Position numbers and translations under genes: made by a program. A stretch of 64,000 nt of DNA from assembly GCF_030056735.1 (NCBI RefSeq), contig NZ_JASHKN010000001.1, forward strand, positions 1,054,001-1,118,000. The letters are read 5' to 3'. How positions within the stretch are numbered: position 1 is the first letter of the stretch; the number at the start of each line of letters is the position of its first letter. Under the pieces are notes generated by a model. The model did not search any database. It was not told where the DNA came from and was given only the letters and a program-made list of their open reading frames with translations. Of this stretch, positions 54,583-64,000 are shown in pieces. The stretch is from Rhodococcus sp. IEGM 1409 (lineage in GTDB: Bacteria; Actinomycetota; Actinomycetes; Mycobacteriales; Mycobacteriaceae).

Positions 54583-55079
54583 TTCGCCGATTTCAGCAGT
54601 CGCCGAACCATTTTCGACAAGGACGCGTATTGGGTGATCGTGTTGACGGCGATCCACCTCGACACCGGCCACGTCCGGGTCCACGAGAAAACCCCGACCG
54701 ACAGCAATTGATCGTCGTCGAGGGTCTCGATGTATCTGCGTAACAACGCTACGGCAGCTTCCAAGCGATCGCGAAGCACCAGAATCGGAACGTCGGTGCT
54801 CGCGTCGACAACCGACTGGTTCAGTGCGCGAGTTTGCGTCCAGTTGAAGCCGGGCGCCGGTGTCTGCGGATTCTCGTCACGTAGTCCGGCCGCGATCCAT
54901 TCGGAGACCGCCTCGGCCCACCAGACGCGCACCGCGAGTATGTCATGCACCGTCCACCCGTCGACGGCAATGGCGTCGAACAAATCGGCCTCGGCGACGC
55001 CGTCGAGTAGTACGTCGAGTTTCGAATACGCCGAGTCCAGCTCACTCGCCAGTTCTTCGCGTGACAACGTCTGTGCCAC
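54573..55079 (-). CDS. ClbS/DfsB-like four-helix bundle protein
   Basis: 168 aa. All-helical DinB-like fold with the family features SREELASELDSAYSKLDVLL at the start and TVHDILAVRVWWAEAVSEW in helix 2. Named members protect against colibactin or bind metals; the function here is unknown. No helper genes are adjacent. Confidence 0.65.
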   Translation of the reverse strand: MAQTLSREELASELDSAYSKLDVLLDGVAEADLFDAIAVDGWTVHDILAVRVWWAEAVSEWIAAGLRDENPQTPAPGFNWTQTRALNQSVVDASTDVPILVLRDRLEAAVALLRRYIETLDDDQLLSVGVFSWTRTWPVSRWIAVNTITQYASLSKMVRRLLKSANQL

Positions 55080-55112
55080 AATGCCTCCGAACGATCAGTA
55101 GAGAAAGAAGAA

Positions 55113-55141
55113 GCGGGGCCATCTCACGTCGATGGCCCCGC
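55113..55141 (-). terminator. Rho-independent terminator
   Basis: GCGGGGCCATC and GATGGCCCCGC pair perfectly around a 7-base loop. On the minus strand TTCTTCTTTCTC follows, so it ends the hydrolase transcript (55167-56102). Confidence 0.85.
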
Positions 55142-55166
55142 ATTCGACATTAACGTCCTAGTAACT

Positions 55167-56102
55167 TCAGTTCAGCTCCCCCAGGAACCTGTCGAGGTTC
55201 TCGGCGATCTCCTTCGACTTGGTGTGGTGCAGGTAGTGGTCTCCGTCCAGCAAGACCACTTCACCGTGATCGACCGATGCTGCCTGTCCTTCGTGCAGCT
55301 CTGTCCAGCCCTGTACCTTGGAATTCTGTACAACGAACAACAGAATCGGGAGATCGGCAGGGAACGTCTTGCCGATCGCCGCGGCGAAGTTGCTGGAAAG
55401 GTGATCCATTTCGTTGAGGTACGTGTCGCTGAAGTTGTTCTTCGCGACCAGTCTGCTCATCTCTGCCTTCTCGGCATCATTGAGGTATGCATCGGTTTCC
55501 TCGCTGCCACCGAGTTTCGCCAGAACGTCGGAGAAGCCCAATTTCTTTGCAACACGGAAGACTTCGATGGGAAACTTGGTGTCCATATTCGGCTGTCCTG
55601 GAACACTGCTGTCGATACCCACGAATGCGGTGACTTCGTCGCGGTACTTCGCGGTGTAGTCCAAGGCATAAACACCTGTGATGGAGTGACCCATGAGGAT
55701 GTATTCGTCAATCCCCAAGGCCTGCACAGCCTCGTGTATCTCTTCGACGATGTTCTCAGCCGTGCGGTCCTTGTCCGTTGCGTCGCTGTATCCGTAGCCG
55801 AAGGGCTCGATCGTGACGACCCGGTAGTCAGGTGCAAGTTCATCGATGAGCGACTTGAAGTCGAGGATCGGTGCGGACGTTCCGAACCCCGGTAGCAACA
55901 CAATGGTCTGATCGCCGTTGCCGCGGATCGAGTAGCTCATGTTCTTTCCGTCGACGGACACGAACTGGTTGCCCGTTTCCCCGGTCGGAACGCTCGCCTT
56001 GCTGGAGCCGACATTGAACACGAGCGCTATCGATACCAGCACAACCAGAACTACGGACACCGAAGCAACCACCTTCAGTGCAACGGTACGAATCTTCTTC
56101 AT
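55167..56102 (-). CDS. Membrane-anchored alpha/beta hydrolase
   Basis: 311 aa from ATG 56102 (AGGA in GATGAGGATGAGA); earlier in-frame ATGs are also possible. A single N-terminal membrane helix (residues 8-32, Val/Leu-rich) is followed by an alpha/beta hydrolase domain outside the membrane: the oxyanion loop LLPGFGTSAP, the nucleophile Ser in MGHSITGVYALDY, Asp before the late strand, and the His in DGDHYLHH. The elbow is GHSIT, one residue off the usual GxSxG. Substrate unknown. Lies 32 bp behind the dipeptidase gene. Confidence 0.8.
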   Translation of the reverse strand: MKKIRTVALKVVASVSVVLVVLVSIALVFNVGSSKASVPTGETGNQFVSVDGKNMSYSIRGNGDQTIVLLPGFGTSAPILDFKSLIDELAPDYRVVTIEPFGYGYSDATDKDRTAENIVEEIHEAVQALGIDEYILMGHSITGVYALDYTAKYRDEVTAFVGIDSSVPGQPNMDTKFPIEVFRVAKKLGFSDVLAKLGGSEETDAYLNDAEKAEMSRLVAKNNFSDTYLNEMDHLSSNFAAAIGKTFPADLPILLFVVQNSKVQGWTELHEGQAASVDHGEVVLLDGDHYLHHTKSKEIAENLDRFLGELN

Positions 56103-56134
56103 TCTCATCCTCATCTTCTCGGGCGTCGATACGG

Positions 56135-57214
56135 CTAGGAACGGCTCGATATCGAGGCCGCACTGGTATCGTCGAGCACACGCAACACGTTGTTGCCCAT
56201 CAGCTTTGCCAAGTCCTCCGCGGACCAACCGCGTTCCGCCAGACGGTCTATCAACACCGCGAAACCGGATACGTCCTGCATACCGTCCGGAAAGTCGTCG
56301 AACCCATCGTAGTCACTACCCAAACCGAGGTGGTCGATGCCCGCGACGTCTCGGGCATGCTCGACGTGATCGGCCAGATGGTCCACCGTCATCGCCGGCC
56401 GTGGGCCGACCCGTCCGCCCTTGAACCACTCGTCGTACTCGGCAGAAAGGAACATGGGCACAAAGGCGATCATGATCACGCCGCCGTTGTCCGCGAGCAA
56501 CCGCATGACGTCGTCGGGAACATTGCGTGGGTGACCGCACAGCTGAGTGCAGGACGAATGGCTGAAGATCACCGGTGCCGACGACGTCTCGATGGCGTCT
56601 CTCATCGTTTCCACCGAGACGTGCGACAGGTCGACCAGTACGCCGAGCCGATTCATTTCGCGCACGATCTCGCGACCGAAGTCGGTGAGACCGCCGTGCA
56701 CTCGCGTATCCGTCGCGGAGTCCGCCCATCCGGTGTTGTCGTTGTGCGTCAGGGTCATGTACCGAAGACCAAGGCGCGCCATCATTCTCAAGACACCGAG
56801 CGAGCTGCCGATGCTGTGACCGCCCTCCGCACCCAACAAGGACGCGACCTTGCCCTCGCTCCAGATGCGACGCACGTCGTCGCCCGTGCGCGCGAATTCG
56901 AAAGTATCCGGGTACCGCTCGATCATCCGGTACACGAAGTCGATCTGTTCGAGGGTGTACTGAACCGCCTCGGGCTCGGTCATGTCACACGGGGTGTAAA
57001 CCGACCAGAACTGCGCACCGACGCCACCGCGACCGAGTTTGTCGATGTCGGTGTGGAAGATGGAATCCTTCTCGAGATTCTCCACCGAGTAGGCGGCAGT
57101 CTCGCGAGCCGTCCATGCCAGATCGTTGTGACCGTCGATGACCGGCGCAAGGCCGTAAGCATCCAGTGCCGCTGGGTGATTCACGTCCGGGAAAGGAGCG
57201 AAAGGTTTCAACAT
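56135..57214 (-). CDS. M19-family (renal-type) dipeptidase
   Basis: 359 aa from ATG 57214 with GAGGAAAA upstream. The dinuclear zinc ligands are visible: HxD in VIDGHNDLAW, the bridging Glu in LLGAEGGHSI, His in IFSHSSC and VDLSHVS, and Asp in LGSDYDGFD. It hydrolyses dipeptides, possibly D-amino-acid-containing ones, in the cytoplasm (no signal peptide). Member of a short minus-strand run with two hydrolases and the GntR regulator. Confidence 0.88.
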   Translation of the reverse strand: MLKPFAPFPDVNHPAALDAYGLAPVIDGHNDLAWTARETAAYSVENLEKDSIFHTDIDKLGRGGVGAQFWSVYTPCDMTEPEAVQYTLEQIDFVYRMIERYPDTFEFARTGDDVRRIWSEGKVASLLGAEGGHSIGSSLGVLRMMARLGLRYMTLTHNDNTGWADSATDTRVHGGLTDFGREIVREMNRLGVLVDLSHVSVETMRDAIETSSAPVIFSHSSCTQLCGHPRNVPDDVMRLLADNGGVIMIAFVPMFLSAEYDEWFKGGRVGPRPAMTVDHLADHVEHARDVAGIDHLGLGSDYDGFDDFPDGMQDVSGFAVLIDRLAERGWSAEDLAKLMGNNVLRVLDDTSAASISSRS

Positions 57215-57312
57215 GAGTTTTCCTCGAGAAAGTAGTGCGGGCAGGTCGAGGGCCCTCATCGCCCTCGACCTGCCCGAGATTTCATTCAGCGGAGAGAATC
57301 ATCTCGCCGCGG

Positions 57313-58707
57313 CTAGTCGGAAATCTTCTTGAAAAGCCGTGTCATGTACAGATATTCCTCGCCATCGATCGTGAGATGAGCCATCTCCCCCGAGGCGCTC
57401 TCGTTACTGATCGAGAATCGGGAAGCAGACAGCGGCACGACCTTGGTGGGCGCGGCCGGGGGCTCGCCGTCGATCTCGACCTTGGCGAAGTTCTGAACCT
57501 GGAATCCGCCGTCGTCGCCGCGCGTGAGTTCGATTCGAACGGTTGTCGATTCATAGGTTCCGAGAATGTGCGACAGGTCGATCTCTGCCGCATCCGCCTC
57601 GGACTTCGGTTCCGGCAGAACGAGATCGAGCTCCTGCGCGATCTCCTTCTCGATGTCGTGGGCCAGGGCACCGCCGCCACGCGAGTTGGTGACAACGGCC
57701 ATGGCGAGGCCGAGCTCGGGGAAGGTGTGAAAACGTGTGATCTGGCCGATCGTCGCACCGCCGTGCTGCGCGGACGTCACACCGCCCCAGTCGGACAGGA
57801 TCCAGCCGAGACCCCAGGCCTGATCGACGCTCGAGACCGCGGTCAGGTCGAATTGCGGAGTGCGCATCAGGCGCGCGGACTCTTCGGACAGAATGCGCTC
57901 ACCCGTCAGAGCCAGTCCGTCACGCATGTGTGCAGCACCGAACGTGAGCAGAGAGCTGACAGATCCGGCGATGATGCCGGCCGGACCGATACCGCGCGGG
58001 AGCAGCCACTGCTTGGTCGGAACCACCTTGTCCGGCGACGTCCGATCCGGGTTGGCCACGTGGCCGACGGCGGTGCGGAACAGCGGGGCGTCCTTGGCCT
58101 TGGTGATGATGTGCGTCAGTCCGAGTGGCTTCCAGAGGTATTCGACCAACGCCTCGTCCCACGTCATCTCACGAAGGACCTCGACGATGCGGCCGGCAAC
58201 GGCAAAACCCGCGTTGCTGTAACTCAGATGCCCGCCGGGCTTGGTGACGCTGATCGCGGTAGCGAGTTCGTCGACGTACTTCTCGACGCAGTCGTCGCCG
58301 TCACCGGTGTCGTTGAACAGGTCTCCGTCGATACCGCTTGTGTGCGTGAGCAACTGGCGGATCGTGATTTCCTTCGTGTTGGAAGGGTCTGCGATCGTGA
58401 ACTCCGGAAGCACCTCCACCACCAGGGTGTCCAGCGTCAGCTTGCCTTCGTCGACGAGCTGCATGATCAGCGTCGTCGTCCAGATCTTGCTCGCGGATCC
58501 GTACTGGAACAGGGTGTCGGCGTCGACGTCGACGCGCGTGTTCAGGCTCGTCACTCCGGTGGTGATGACACGGATATCCGCGGCGCCGTCTTCGCCCAGC
58601 GCGATCACACCGACCTGAGCGCCCGGTACCGAATGCTTGGCTGCCAGTTCGTCGAGGCGTTCCTGCCACTTCGGGGCGACAAGTAGGTCCTCGGGCAAGT
58701 CGGTCAC
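57313..58707 (-). CDS. Beta-lactamase-fold serine hydrolase/esterase
   Basis: 464 aa from a GTG at 58707 chosen because GAAGGAG lies seven bases upstream; an ATG at 58728 is possible. Class C beta-lactamase fold: nucleophile SASK in YGSASKIWTT, the second-motif Tyr in YSNAGF, and a late HGG (SAQHGGATIG). The C-terminal 110 residues form a lipocalin-like extra domain. Such proteins act as esterases or D-peptidases. No signal peptide, so it is cytoplasmic. Confidence 0.83.
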   Translation of the reverse strand: MTDLPEDLLVAPKWQERLDELAAKHSVPGAQVGVIALGEDGAADIRVITTGVTSLNTRVDVDADTLFQYGSASKIWTTTLIMQLVDEGKLTLDTLVVEVLPEFTIADPSNTKEITIRQLLTHTSGIDGDLFNDTGDGDDCVEKYVDELATAISVTKPGGHLSYSNAGFAVAGRIVEVLREMTWDEALVEYLWKPLGLTHIITKAKDAPLFRTAVGHVANPDRTSPDKVVPTKQWLLPRGIGPAGIIAGSVSSLLTFGAAHMRDGLALTGERILSEESARLMRTPQFDLTAVSSVDQAWGLGWILSDWGGVTSAQHGGATIGQITRFHTFPELGLAMAVVTNSRGGGALAHDIEKEIAQELDLVLPEPKSEADAAEIDLSHILGTYESTTVRIELTRGDDGGFQVQNFAKVEIDGEPPAAPTKVVPLSASRFSISNESASGEMAHLTIDGEEYLYMTRLFKKISD

Positions 58708-58924
58708 AGGTCGAACTCCTTCGATCATGGAAGCCAGCGGCGTAGACGGCGTTGCTGCGATCCGCTCAGGTCTCACTCGTCGGGAAGTGAGGTTGCGGAA
58801 GCAATAACCGTCCACCCATGATCTCAGTGTGCTCGCAGTCACGTCCTGGTCGATTGCACCGAACTTGCACCCGAAATTGGTGCGATCGGACGAGCCTGTG
58901 TTCAGGACTCGCCATTCGAAACGA

Positions 58925-59680
58925 TCAGCGCTCGAAGGTTCCTTCCAAGCGATTGCGTGAACCCGGATGGATCAAGCGCGCCGCACTGACCAACCCGTTG
59001 GCCGACCAGGTGCGGCGGCGAATCAGCAGGCACGGTTCCCCTCGATCTATGCGGAGCAGCTCGCATTCGTCCGGGCTCCCCAACACCGCTTCCACGACAT
59101 GCTCGCCACGGACCAGTGGCGCAACGTCACTCAGGTAGTTGTTGGGGGTGATCGCGGTGAAGTCCTGGCGCAGGTAATCGGGCGCCTCGTTCGGATTCAC
59201 GAACCGGTCTTCCACCTGAATCGGAGTTTCGTCCTCGAAGTGCACCATCAGCGAATGGAACACCCGCTTGCCCACAGATTCACGAAGGAACGTCTGCGCG
59301 TGGTCGGTTTCTTCCTCACGAACGAACACGACCTCGGTTCGATGACGGTGGCCACGCCGCTGAATCTCGTCGGCGATGTTCTTCACCTCGAACAGCGGGG
59401 ACGCAGTCTTCGTAGCGGCGACAAAGGTACCGACCCCCATCATCCGTACGATCAGACCGTCGCTGGTGAGTTCACGAAGCGCTCGGTTGATCGTCATACG
59501 TGACAACCCCAGCGCACTGACCAGTTGATTCTCCGAAGGCAGCTGATCGCCTTCGGTCCACCGACCCGAGTTGATCTGCGAGACCACGAGGTTCTTGACC
59601 CGCTCGTAGGCAGGGGCGGACTCGCCGCCTGCCTCGTTGAACAGCACGGCGAGTTCTGCGTCCACTTCGGCAATCGCCAT
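58925..59680 (-). CDS. GntR-family regulator, HutC subfamily
   Basis: About 251 aa from ATG 59680; a GTG nine codons earlier is an option. N-terminal winged helix (PAYERVKNLVVSQI, LPSENQLVSALGLSRMTINRAL) and a UTRA ligand domain (ETPIQVEDRFVNPNEAPDYL, RTWSANGLVSAARLIHPGS), close to HutC, the histidine-utilisation repressor. No hut genes are in the window; the hydrolases downstream on the same strand may be its targets. Confidence 0.83.
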   Translation of the reverse strand: MAIAEVDAELAVLFNEAGGESAPAYERVKNLVVSQINSGRWTEGDQLPSENQLVSALGLSRMTINRALRELTSDGLIVRMMGVGTFVAATKTASPLFEVKNIADEIQRRGHRHRTEVVFVREEETDHAQTFLRESVGKRVFHSLMVHFEDETPIQVEDRFVNPNEAPDYLRQDFTAITPNNYLSDVAPLVRGEHVVEAVLGSPDECELLRIDRGEPCLLIRRRTWSANGLVSAARLIHPGSRNRLEGTFER

Positions 59681-59789
59681 CGCCACCACCCGTTCGTCGG
59701 AAACCACCGAGTCGGTTCTCCCGTTCGGCCTCCGAAGTCTATCCGCCCCGTGCACCTTTCCGATCCAACCGCGAGCGCCGGCGCCCGAC

Positions 59790-62700
59790 CTAACCCACCA
59801 TCCGCCGCAATTGGCTCGTCGCAACCGAAATCGCAGCAAGATCGTGTTGTCCGGATGCCTCGATCTCCGCGAGCGCGAGAGTGGACCTCTCTATTCTCGA
59901 CGCATTCCTTTCTTCCCACCTCGAGAGTTTTTCCGCTGTCGAGTCACCTGCTTCCGCGTCGGCCAAGACGTCGAGGGTCAAGGCCCGCACCGTCGAGTAC
60001 AACTCGTCACGCAACGACAACCTCGCCAGTGCGTTCCACTTTCCGTCCTTGCTCAAGGCAGACACTCGATTGAGCATCGGGACGAGCCCAACGTGCTCAC
60101 CGAGCCGGAAGTAGAGTTCGCCGGTCTCCGCAATGGTGCGATCAGCGAGTTCCGCGATCTCCACCACGTCCAGCAGTCCGAACTGATCGAGCAGGATCTC
60201 CACTCGCCTGACCAGGTTCTCCGGCGCGCCCTTGTCCGTGATGAGGACAGTTCGCGCAGCCAGGTTCCGCTGATCTGCGCCTACCAGCCAGCCATCGAGC
60301 TCTGCCGACGCCTCCGCGATCCGATCACCGAATCGGCTGATCTCGGACCCGACGGCCAGCGGTTGAGGCCGACGCGTAAGCATCCAACGCGACGCCCGGT
60401 CGAGCAGTCGCCTGGTGAGCAGGATCAACTCGTCGGATACGGCAGTCGAGATCGAGGCTTCGCTGATGTCGCGCCACAATTCCCACAGTCCGAATACCTC
60501 GGAGACCACGGTGAAGGCACGTACTGCGTCTTCCGGATCAGCGCCGACTTCTTCACCGAGCCGATACGCATAGGTGATGCCGCCACGATCGACCACGTTG
60601 TTCGTCAACACGGTCGCAACGATCTCCCGCCGCAGTGGGTGCCGGTCGAGGGCGTCACCCCCGGCATCTCGAACACCCTCCGGAAAATAGTTCACCAGCG
60701 TCTGACGGTAGATCTGATTGTCGATCGAGCTTCCCGCCAACAGCGTGGATTTCAGATCGAGCTTGACGTGCGCCATCAGTGTGGCGAGTTCCGGTGACGT
60801 CAGCCCCGTCCCCGTCTTCTCAGCCGTGGCGAACTGTTTCTTGGTCGGAAACCCCTCGATGACGCGATCTACGATCCCTCTGGATTCGAGGCTGGAAATC
60901 ACCCTGCCGTGCACACCGATCATCGCCGCCGCGTCCGCACGAGTGGTGCCCATCAGTTCGTTCTGTGAACGGTTGTCTGCAAGAACGAGTTCGGCGACCT
61001 GGTCGGTCAATGATTCCAGTAGTCCAACACGATGTGAGTCTGCGACGACGCCTGAACTGATGAGGGAGTCGAGAAGGATCTTGATGTTCACCTCGTGATC
61101 GGAGCAATCGACTCCCGCGGAATTGTCGAGGGCGTCTGTGTTGATCCGCCCGCCGCCGCGTGCGTACTCGATTCGTCCTGCCTGGGTGAGGCCGAGGTTG
61201 CCACCTTCACCGATCACTCGAGCACGGACTTCGTTGCCGTTCACCCGAACCGCGTCGTTGCTCTTGTCGCCGACTTCGAGGTCGGACTCACCGGAGGCCT
61301 TGACGTACGTCCCGATGCCGCCGTTCCACAACAGATCTGCCGGAGAGCGCAGAATCGCCCGAACCAGTTGCGGTGGAGTCAATTCGGTCACGTCATCCTC
61401 GAGACCCAGTGCCTGACGCATCTCGTCACTGATCGGGACGCGCTTCGCCGAGCGTTCCCACACTCCGCCGCCCGCACTGATCAAGGTCGGGTCGTAGTCG
61501 GCCCACGAGGATCGTGGGAGAGCGAAGAGACGTGATCGCTCGACGTACGAGCGCTCCGGTGACGGGCTCGGGTCGACAAACACGTGCCGATGATCGAACG
61601 CCGCGATCAGGCGAATGTGCTTGCTGCACAACATACCGTTGCCGAAGACGTCGCCGCTCATATCTCCGATCCCCACCGCGGTGACGTCGTCGTTCTGGGT
61701 GTCGACGCCGAGCTCACGGAAGTGCCGCTTGACACTTTCCCAGGCGCCCTTCGCGGTGATACCCATGGCTTTGTGGTCGTAGCCGACCGACCCACCGGAT
61801 GCAAAGGCGTCGCCGAGCCAGAATCCGTACTCCGCGGCAACCTCGTTCGCGATGTCGGAGAACTTTGCGGTGCCCTTGTCCGCGGCGACAACAAGATACG
61901 TGTCGTCTCCGTCGTGGCGAACGACCCTTCGCGCCGCGACAACGGCGCCACTCTGCTTGTCGACGTTGTCGGTCAGATCAAGTAGTCCACGGATGAAGGA
62001 TCGGTAGCAATCGATCCCTGCCGCCAACGCAGCTTCCCGGTCTGCGTCTGCACCCAGTCCTGGAACCGGCGGGCGTTTGACGACAAATCCGCCCTTAGCG
62101 CCGACAGGCACGATGACTGCGTTCTTGACTGCCTGCGCCTTCACCAATCCCAGTACCTCGGTGCGGAAGTCTTCTTTGCGATCCGACCAGCGCAGGCCGC
62201 CGCGAGCGACAGTACCGAAGCGAAGGTGCACACCTGCGACATCGGGTGAGTACACGAATATCTCGAACTTCGGTCGAGGGAAGGGTAATACGGACAGCTT
62301 CTCCGAATCGAACTTCAGCGAGAGAACGCCGAGCGACGCAGTGTCATGGACGAAGTAGTTGGTACGCAACGTATTACGGACCAGTTCGGACAATGCGCGC
62401 AGGATCCGATCGGCGTCGAGTCCTTGCACTTGTGCCACTGCCGTCTCCACCTCCGCTGCTGCACGTGCACCTCGATCTCCATCGACGACGTCGGGATCGA
62501 AACGGCTCTCGAACACTTCACACAGACCGCCGGCGATCTCGCGATGATCGGCAAGTACCTCGGCGACGCGACTGGTGCTGTACGGAAATCCCGCTTGCTG
62601 CAAGAACTCCGCGTATGCCCGCAGCACCACTACTTGGTTCCAGCCGAGTCCCGCGATCGCGACTAGTTCGTTGAACGAGTCCGGCTCGGCGGCACCGTTT

Positions 62701-64000
62701 CGAACCGCGGCAAACGCCGCCCCGAACCGCGCGGCAAAGTTGTCGAAGCGCTCGACCGGAGCGCTCGGATAGTCGAGCGTGAACTCGTAGATCCAGGACT
62801 GTTCCGATCCCACCGATGCGATCTCGTACGGACGTTCGTCGACCACGTCGACACCCAGGCTCTGCAATACCGGCAGCACCTCGCCCAGCGAGAGCGGGTC
62901 ACCCGATACGTAAAGTCCGAGTCGGTGAGTACCGGGCCCGTCGACAGATCGGGCCAGTCGTGGGCTCACCTCTCCGGGCTCGAGGCCCTCGAACACCACC
63001 ATGTCCTCGGCGGCTCGGACGGCGTCGAAATCCTGCTTGTACGCCACCGGAACTCGCTCGGCGAACTGAGCGCGCCTGCGCCGCTCGTCGTAGTTCGAAG
63101 CATCCAGAACGAATCGCTCGTCCCATGTCAGGCACGCGTCGACGACGAGGTCCCGAATCTCCCGTGCTCGTCGCGCCGATGCGAAGTTCGCGCCGCCGCC
63201 GACTGTGGCCGTGAAATGTACGACGGCCAAGGGGGATTCCGAGACTCGACTCGAGAACTCGATATTGCGGGCACCGAGTGCGTCGGCGAGTACCGACTCG
63301 GCCGTTGTTCTGATCGTCGTACTGAATTTCTCGCGCGGAACGAAGAGCAACGCCGACAACTCCTGGTCTTGCCCTGTCGCCGGAGAACATCCCACCGGTT
63401 GCAAGAACAGATGGATCGACGTGCGGCCGTCCACGGAAGTGAGTTCGTCCAGCGCGTCCGCGATTCGGGCCGGCTCGGCGGCAAAGAGCACGGTGATCGG
63501 AATCGACTGGATCACCGCCAGCATCGATTGTCCGACAAACGAATCGACGGTGGATCCGGCGGCATCGAATATGTCTGCGACGCGTCCTCGCACGAGCGGG
63601 GTTCGCCTGACATCCGCGACAAGACCGGTCGCGGTGAAGGATCCGATGAATCGGTACGCACGGTCACCGATGGACACGTCGATCTCGGTGGCGTAAGCGG
63701 ATCCACCGAACCCTTGCCCGAGGTACACCACTCCGATCGAGAGGGGCGCCGCTTTCGCATCCGAAGACCCGGTTGGATCGGGGAGCACGCCGAGGGCGTA
63801 CGGCTCGTCACTGTCGATAGTTCGCGCACCGCCGACGACACTGAAGTTTCCGGCGCTGCACCACCGGAGGAAGTCAGCTTCTTCGGCGTAGCCGTCCGAG
63901 CCCAGTTGCTCGCGCGCCTCGTCGACGAGATCCCGCATGGGCAAGGAATCGCGGAAGGCACGCGCAATACGGTCGAGGATTCCGGCGACGTCCTCAGCGA
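59790..64000 (-). CDS. gdh: Large NAD-specific glutamate dehydrogenase, N-terminus beyond the window
   Basis: The frame is open to the right edge (in-frame AEDVAGILDRIARAF before the ATG at 63944), so the gene begins outside. More than 1400 residues are seen, matching the 1600-aa GDH class of Streptomyces and mycobacteria. The catalytic lysine motif VKNAVIVPVGAKGGF, the NAD-binding GIGDMSGDVFGNG and PSPSPERSYVERSRL are intact, with N-terminal ACT-like regulatory repeats and a long helical C-terminus. It deaminates glutamate to 2-oxoglutarate in the cytoplasm. In mycobacteria GarA inhibits this class. Confidence 0.93.
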   Translation of the reverse strand, partial: AEDVAGILDRIARAFRDSLPMRDLVDEAREQLGSDGYAEEADFLRWCSAGNFSVVGGARTIDSDEPYALGVLPDPTGSSDAKAAPLSIGVVYLGQGFGGSAYATEIDVSIGDRAYRFIGSFTATGLVADVRRTPLVRGRVADIFDAAGSTVDSFVGQSMLAVIQSIPITVLFAAEPARIADALDELTSVDGRTSIHLFLQPVGCSPATGQDQELSALLFVPREKFSTTIRTTAESVLADALGARNIEFSSRVSESPLAVVHFTATVGGGANFASARRAREIRDLVVDACLTWDERFVLDASNYDERRRRAQFAERVPVAYKQDFDAVRAAEDMVVFEGLEPGEVSPRLARSVDGPGTHRLGLYVSGDPLSLGEVLPVLQSLGVDVVDERPYEIASVGSEQSWIYEFTLDYPSAPVERFDNFAARFGAAFAAVRNGAAEPDSFNELVAIAGLGWNQVVVLRAYAEFLQQAGFPYSTSRVAEVLADHREIAGGLCEVFESRFDPDVVDGDRGARAAAEVETAVAQVQGLDADRILRALSELVRNTLRTNYFVHDTASLGVLSLKFDSEKLSVLPFPRPKFEIFVYSPDVAGVHLRFGTVARGGLRWSDRKEDFRTEVLGLVKAQAVKNAVIVPVGAKGGFVVKRPPVPGLGADADREAALAAGIDCYRSFIRGLLDLTDNVDKQSGAVVAARRVVRHDGDDTYLVVAADKGTAKFSDIANEVAAEYGFWLGDAFASGGSVGYDHKAMGITAKGAWESVKRHFRELGVDTQNDDVTAVGIGDMSGDVFGNGMLCSKHIRLIAAFDHRHVFVDPSPSPERSYVERSRLFALPRSSWADYDPTLISAGGGVWERSAKRVPISDEMRQALGLEDDVTELTPPQLVRAILRSPADLLWNGGIGTYVKASGESDLEVGDKSNDAVRVNGNEVRARVIGEGGNLGLTQAGRIEYARGGGRINTDALDNSAGVDCSDHEVNIKILLDSLISSGVVADSHRVGLLESLTDQVAELVLADNRSQNELMGTTRADAAAMIGVHGRVISSLESRGIVDRVIEGFPTKKQFATAEKTGTGLTSPELATLMAHVKLDLKSTLLAGSSIDNQIYRQTLVNYFPEGVRDAGGDALDRHPLRREIVATVLTNNVVDRGGITYAYRLGEEVGADPEDAVRAFTVVSEVFGLWELWRDISEASISTAVSDELILLTRRLLDRASRWMLTRRPQPLAVGSEISRFGDRIAEASAELDGWLVGADQRNLAARTVLITDKGAPENLVRRVEILLDQFGLLDVVEIAELADRTIAETGELYFRLGEHVGLVPMLNRVSALSKDGKWNALARLSLRDELYSTVRALTLDVLADAEAGDSTAEKLSRWEERNASRIERSTLALAEIEASGQHDLAAISVATSQLRRMVG

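Overview
The window looks like chromosome of a high-GC actinobacterium of the Rhodococcus type, most likely near R. erythropolis. The signs are steroid-degradation genes of the mycobacterial/rhodococcal kind, a DUF222/HNH gene with an actinobacterial LexA box, an Eis-family acetyltransferase, an F420-type luciferase-fold family, and GTG starts behind purine-rich ribosome sites. The species is an inference. I see no rRNA, tRNA, CRISPR array, insertion sequence or prophage. Both edges cut genes: a secreted serine protease on the left and an NAD-glutamate dehydrogenase on the right.

Left part (1-10.6 kb): secreted protease, a DUF6319-type protein, a class III adenylate cyclase, a divergent TetR/MFS-efflux pair, and an Lrp/AsnC regulator divergent from 4-hydroxyphenylpyruvate dioxygenase. 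Then comes the most unusual unit of the window, a tight minus-strand operon (6654-10620). It encodes a J-domain pseudokinase, a von Willebrand A protein, a divergent PurA-like adenylosuccinate synthetase and an NrtR-like Nudix regulator without catalytic glutamates. A perfect 9-bp inverted repeat sits one base upstream of its first start codon. I could not match this unit to a described system.

Steroid part (11-53 kb): two minus-strand operons carry side-chain beta-oxidation. The one at 12825-18505 matches the igr set (ChsE2, ChsH2, ChsE1, ChsH1, Ltp2) plus a MaoC hydratase. The one at 35343-41450 has a FadA5-like thiolase, a double acyl-CoA dehydrogenase, an SCPx-like thiolase, a MaoC hydratase and a thioesterase. 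Two divergent CoA ligases (26264-27967 and 28150-29811), several SDRs and four NTF2-fold proteins lie around them. Ring attack is covered by KstD (42419-43954), KshA (50227-51390) and an HsaA-like hydroxylase (48823-49989). The KshB, HsaB, HsaC and HsaD partners are not here. A TetR regulator with a KstR-like recognition helix sits beside KstD, and a KstR2-type palindrome sits between two divergent SDRs. The set could serve cholesterol or, as a paralogous cluster, bile acids; sequence alone does not decide.

Interspersed housekeeping and accessory genes are a MetQNI methionine transporter, an acyl-CoA desaturase, Eis, GtrA, a secreted protein of unknown function, an SMP-30/LLM/PPOX operon, an ArsR-SRPBCC pair and a glutamine-synthetase-like gene. 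The right end (53-64 kb) holds a GNAT, a ClbS/DfsB-like protein, a membrane-anchored alpha/beta hydrolase, an M19 dipeptidase, a beta-lactamase-fold esterase, a GntR/HutC regulator and the large glutamate dehydrogenase.

The region has several marks of gene decay: an SDR that lost its whole catalytic core in frame (25905-26267), a LysR/SDR deletion scar (10712-10962), a frameshifted SDR stump (35204-35319) and a PPOX gene broken by a single stop codon (44050-44601).
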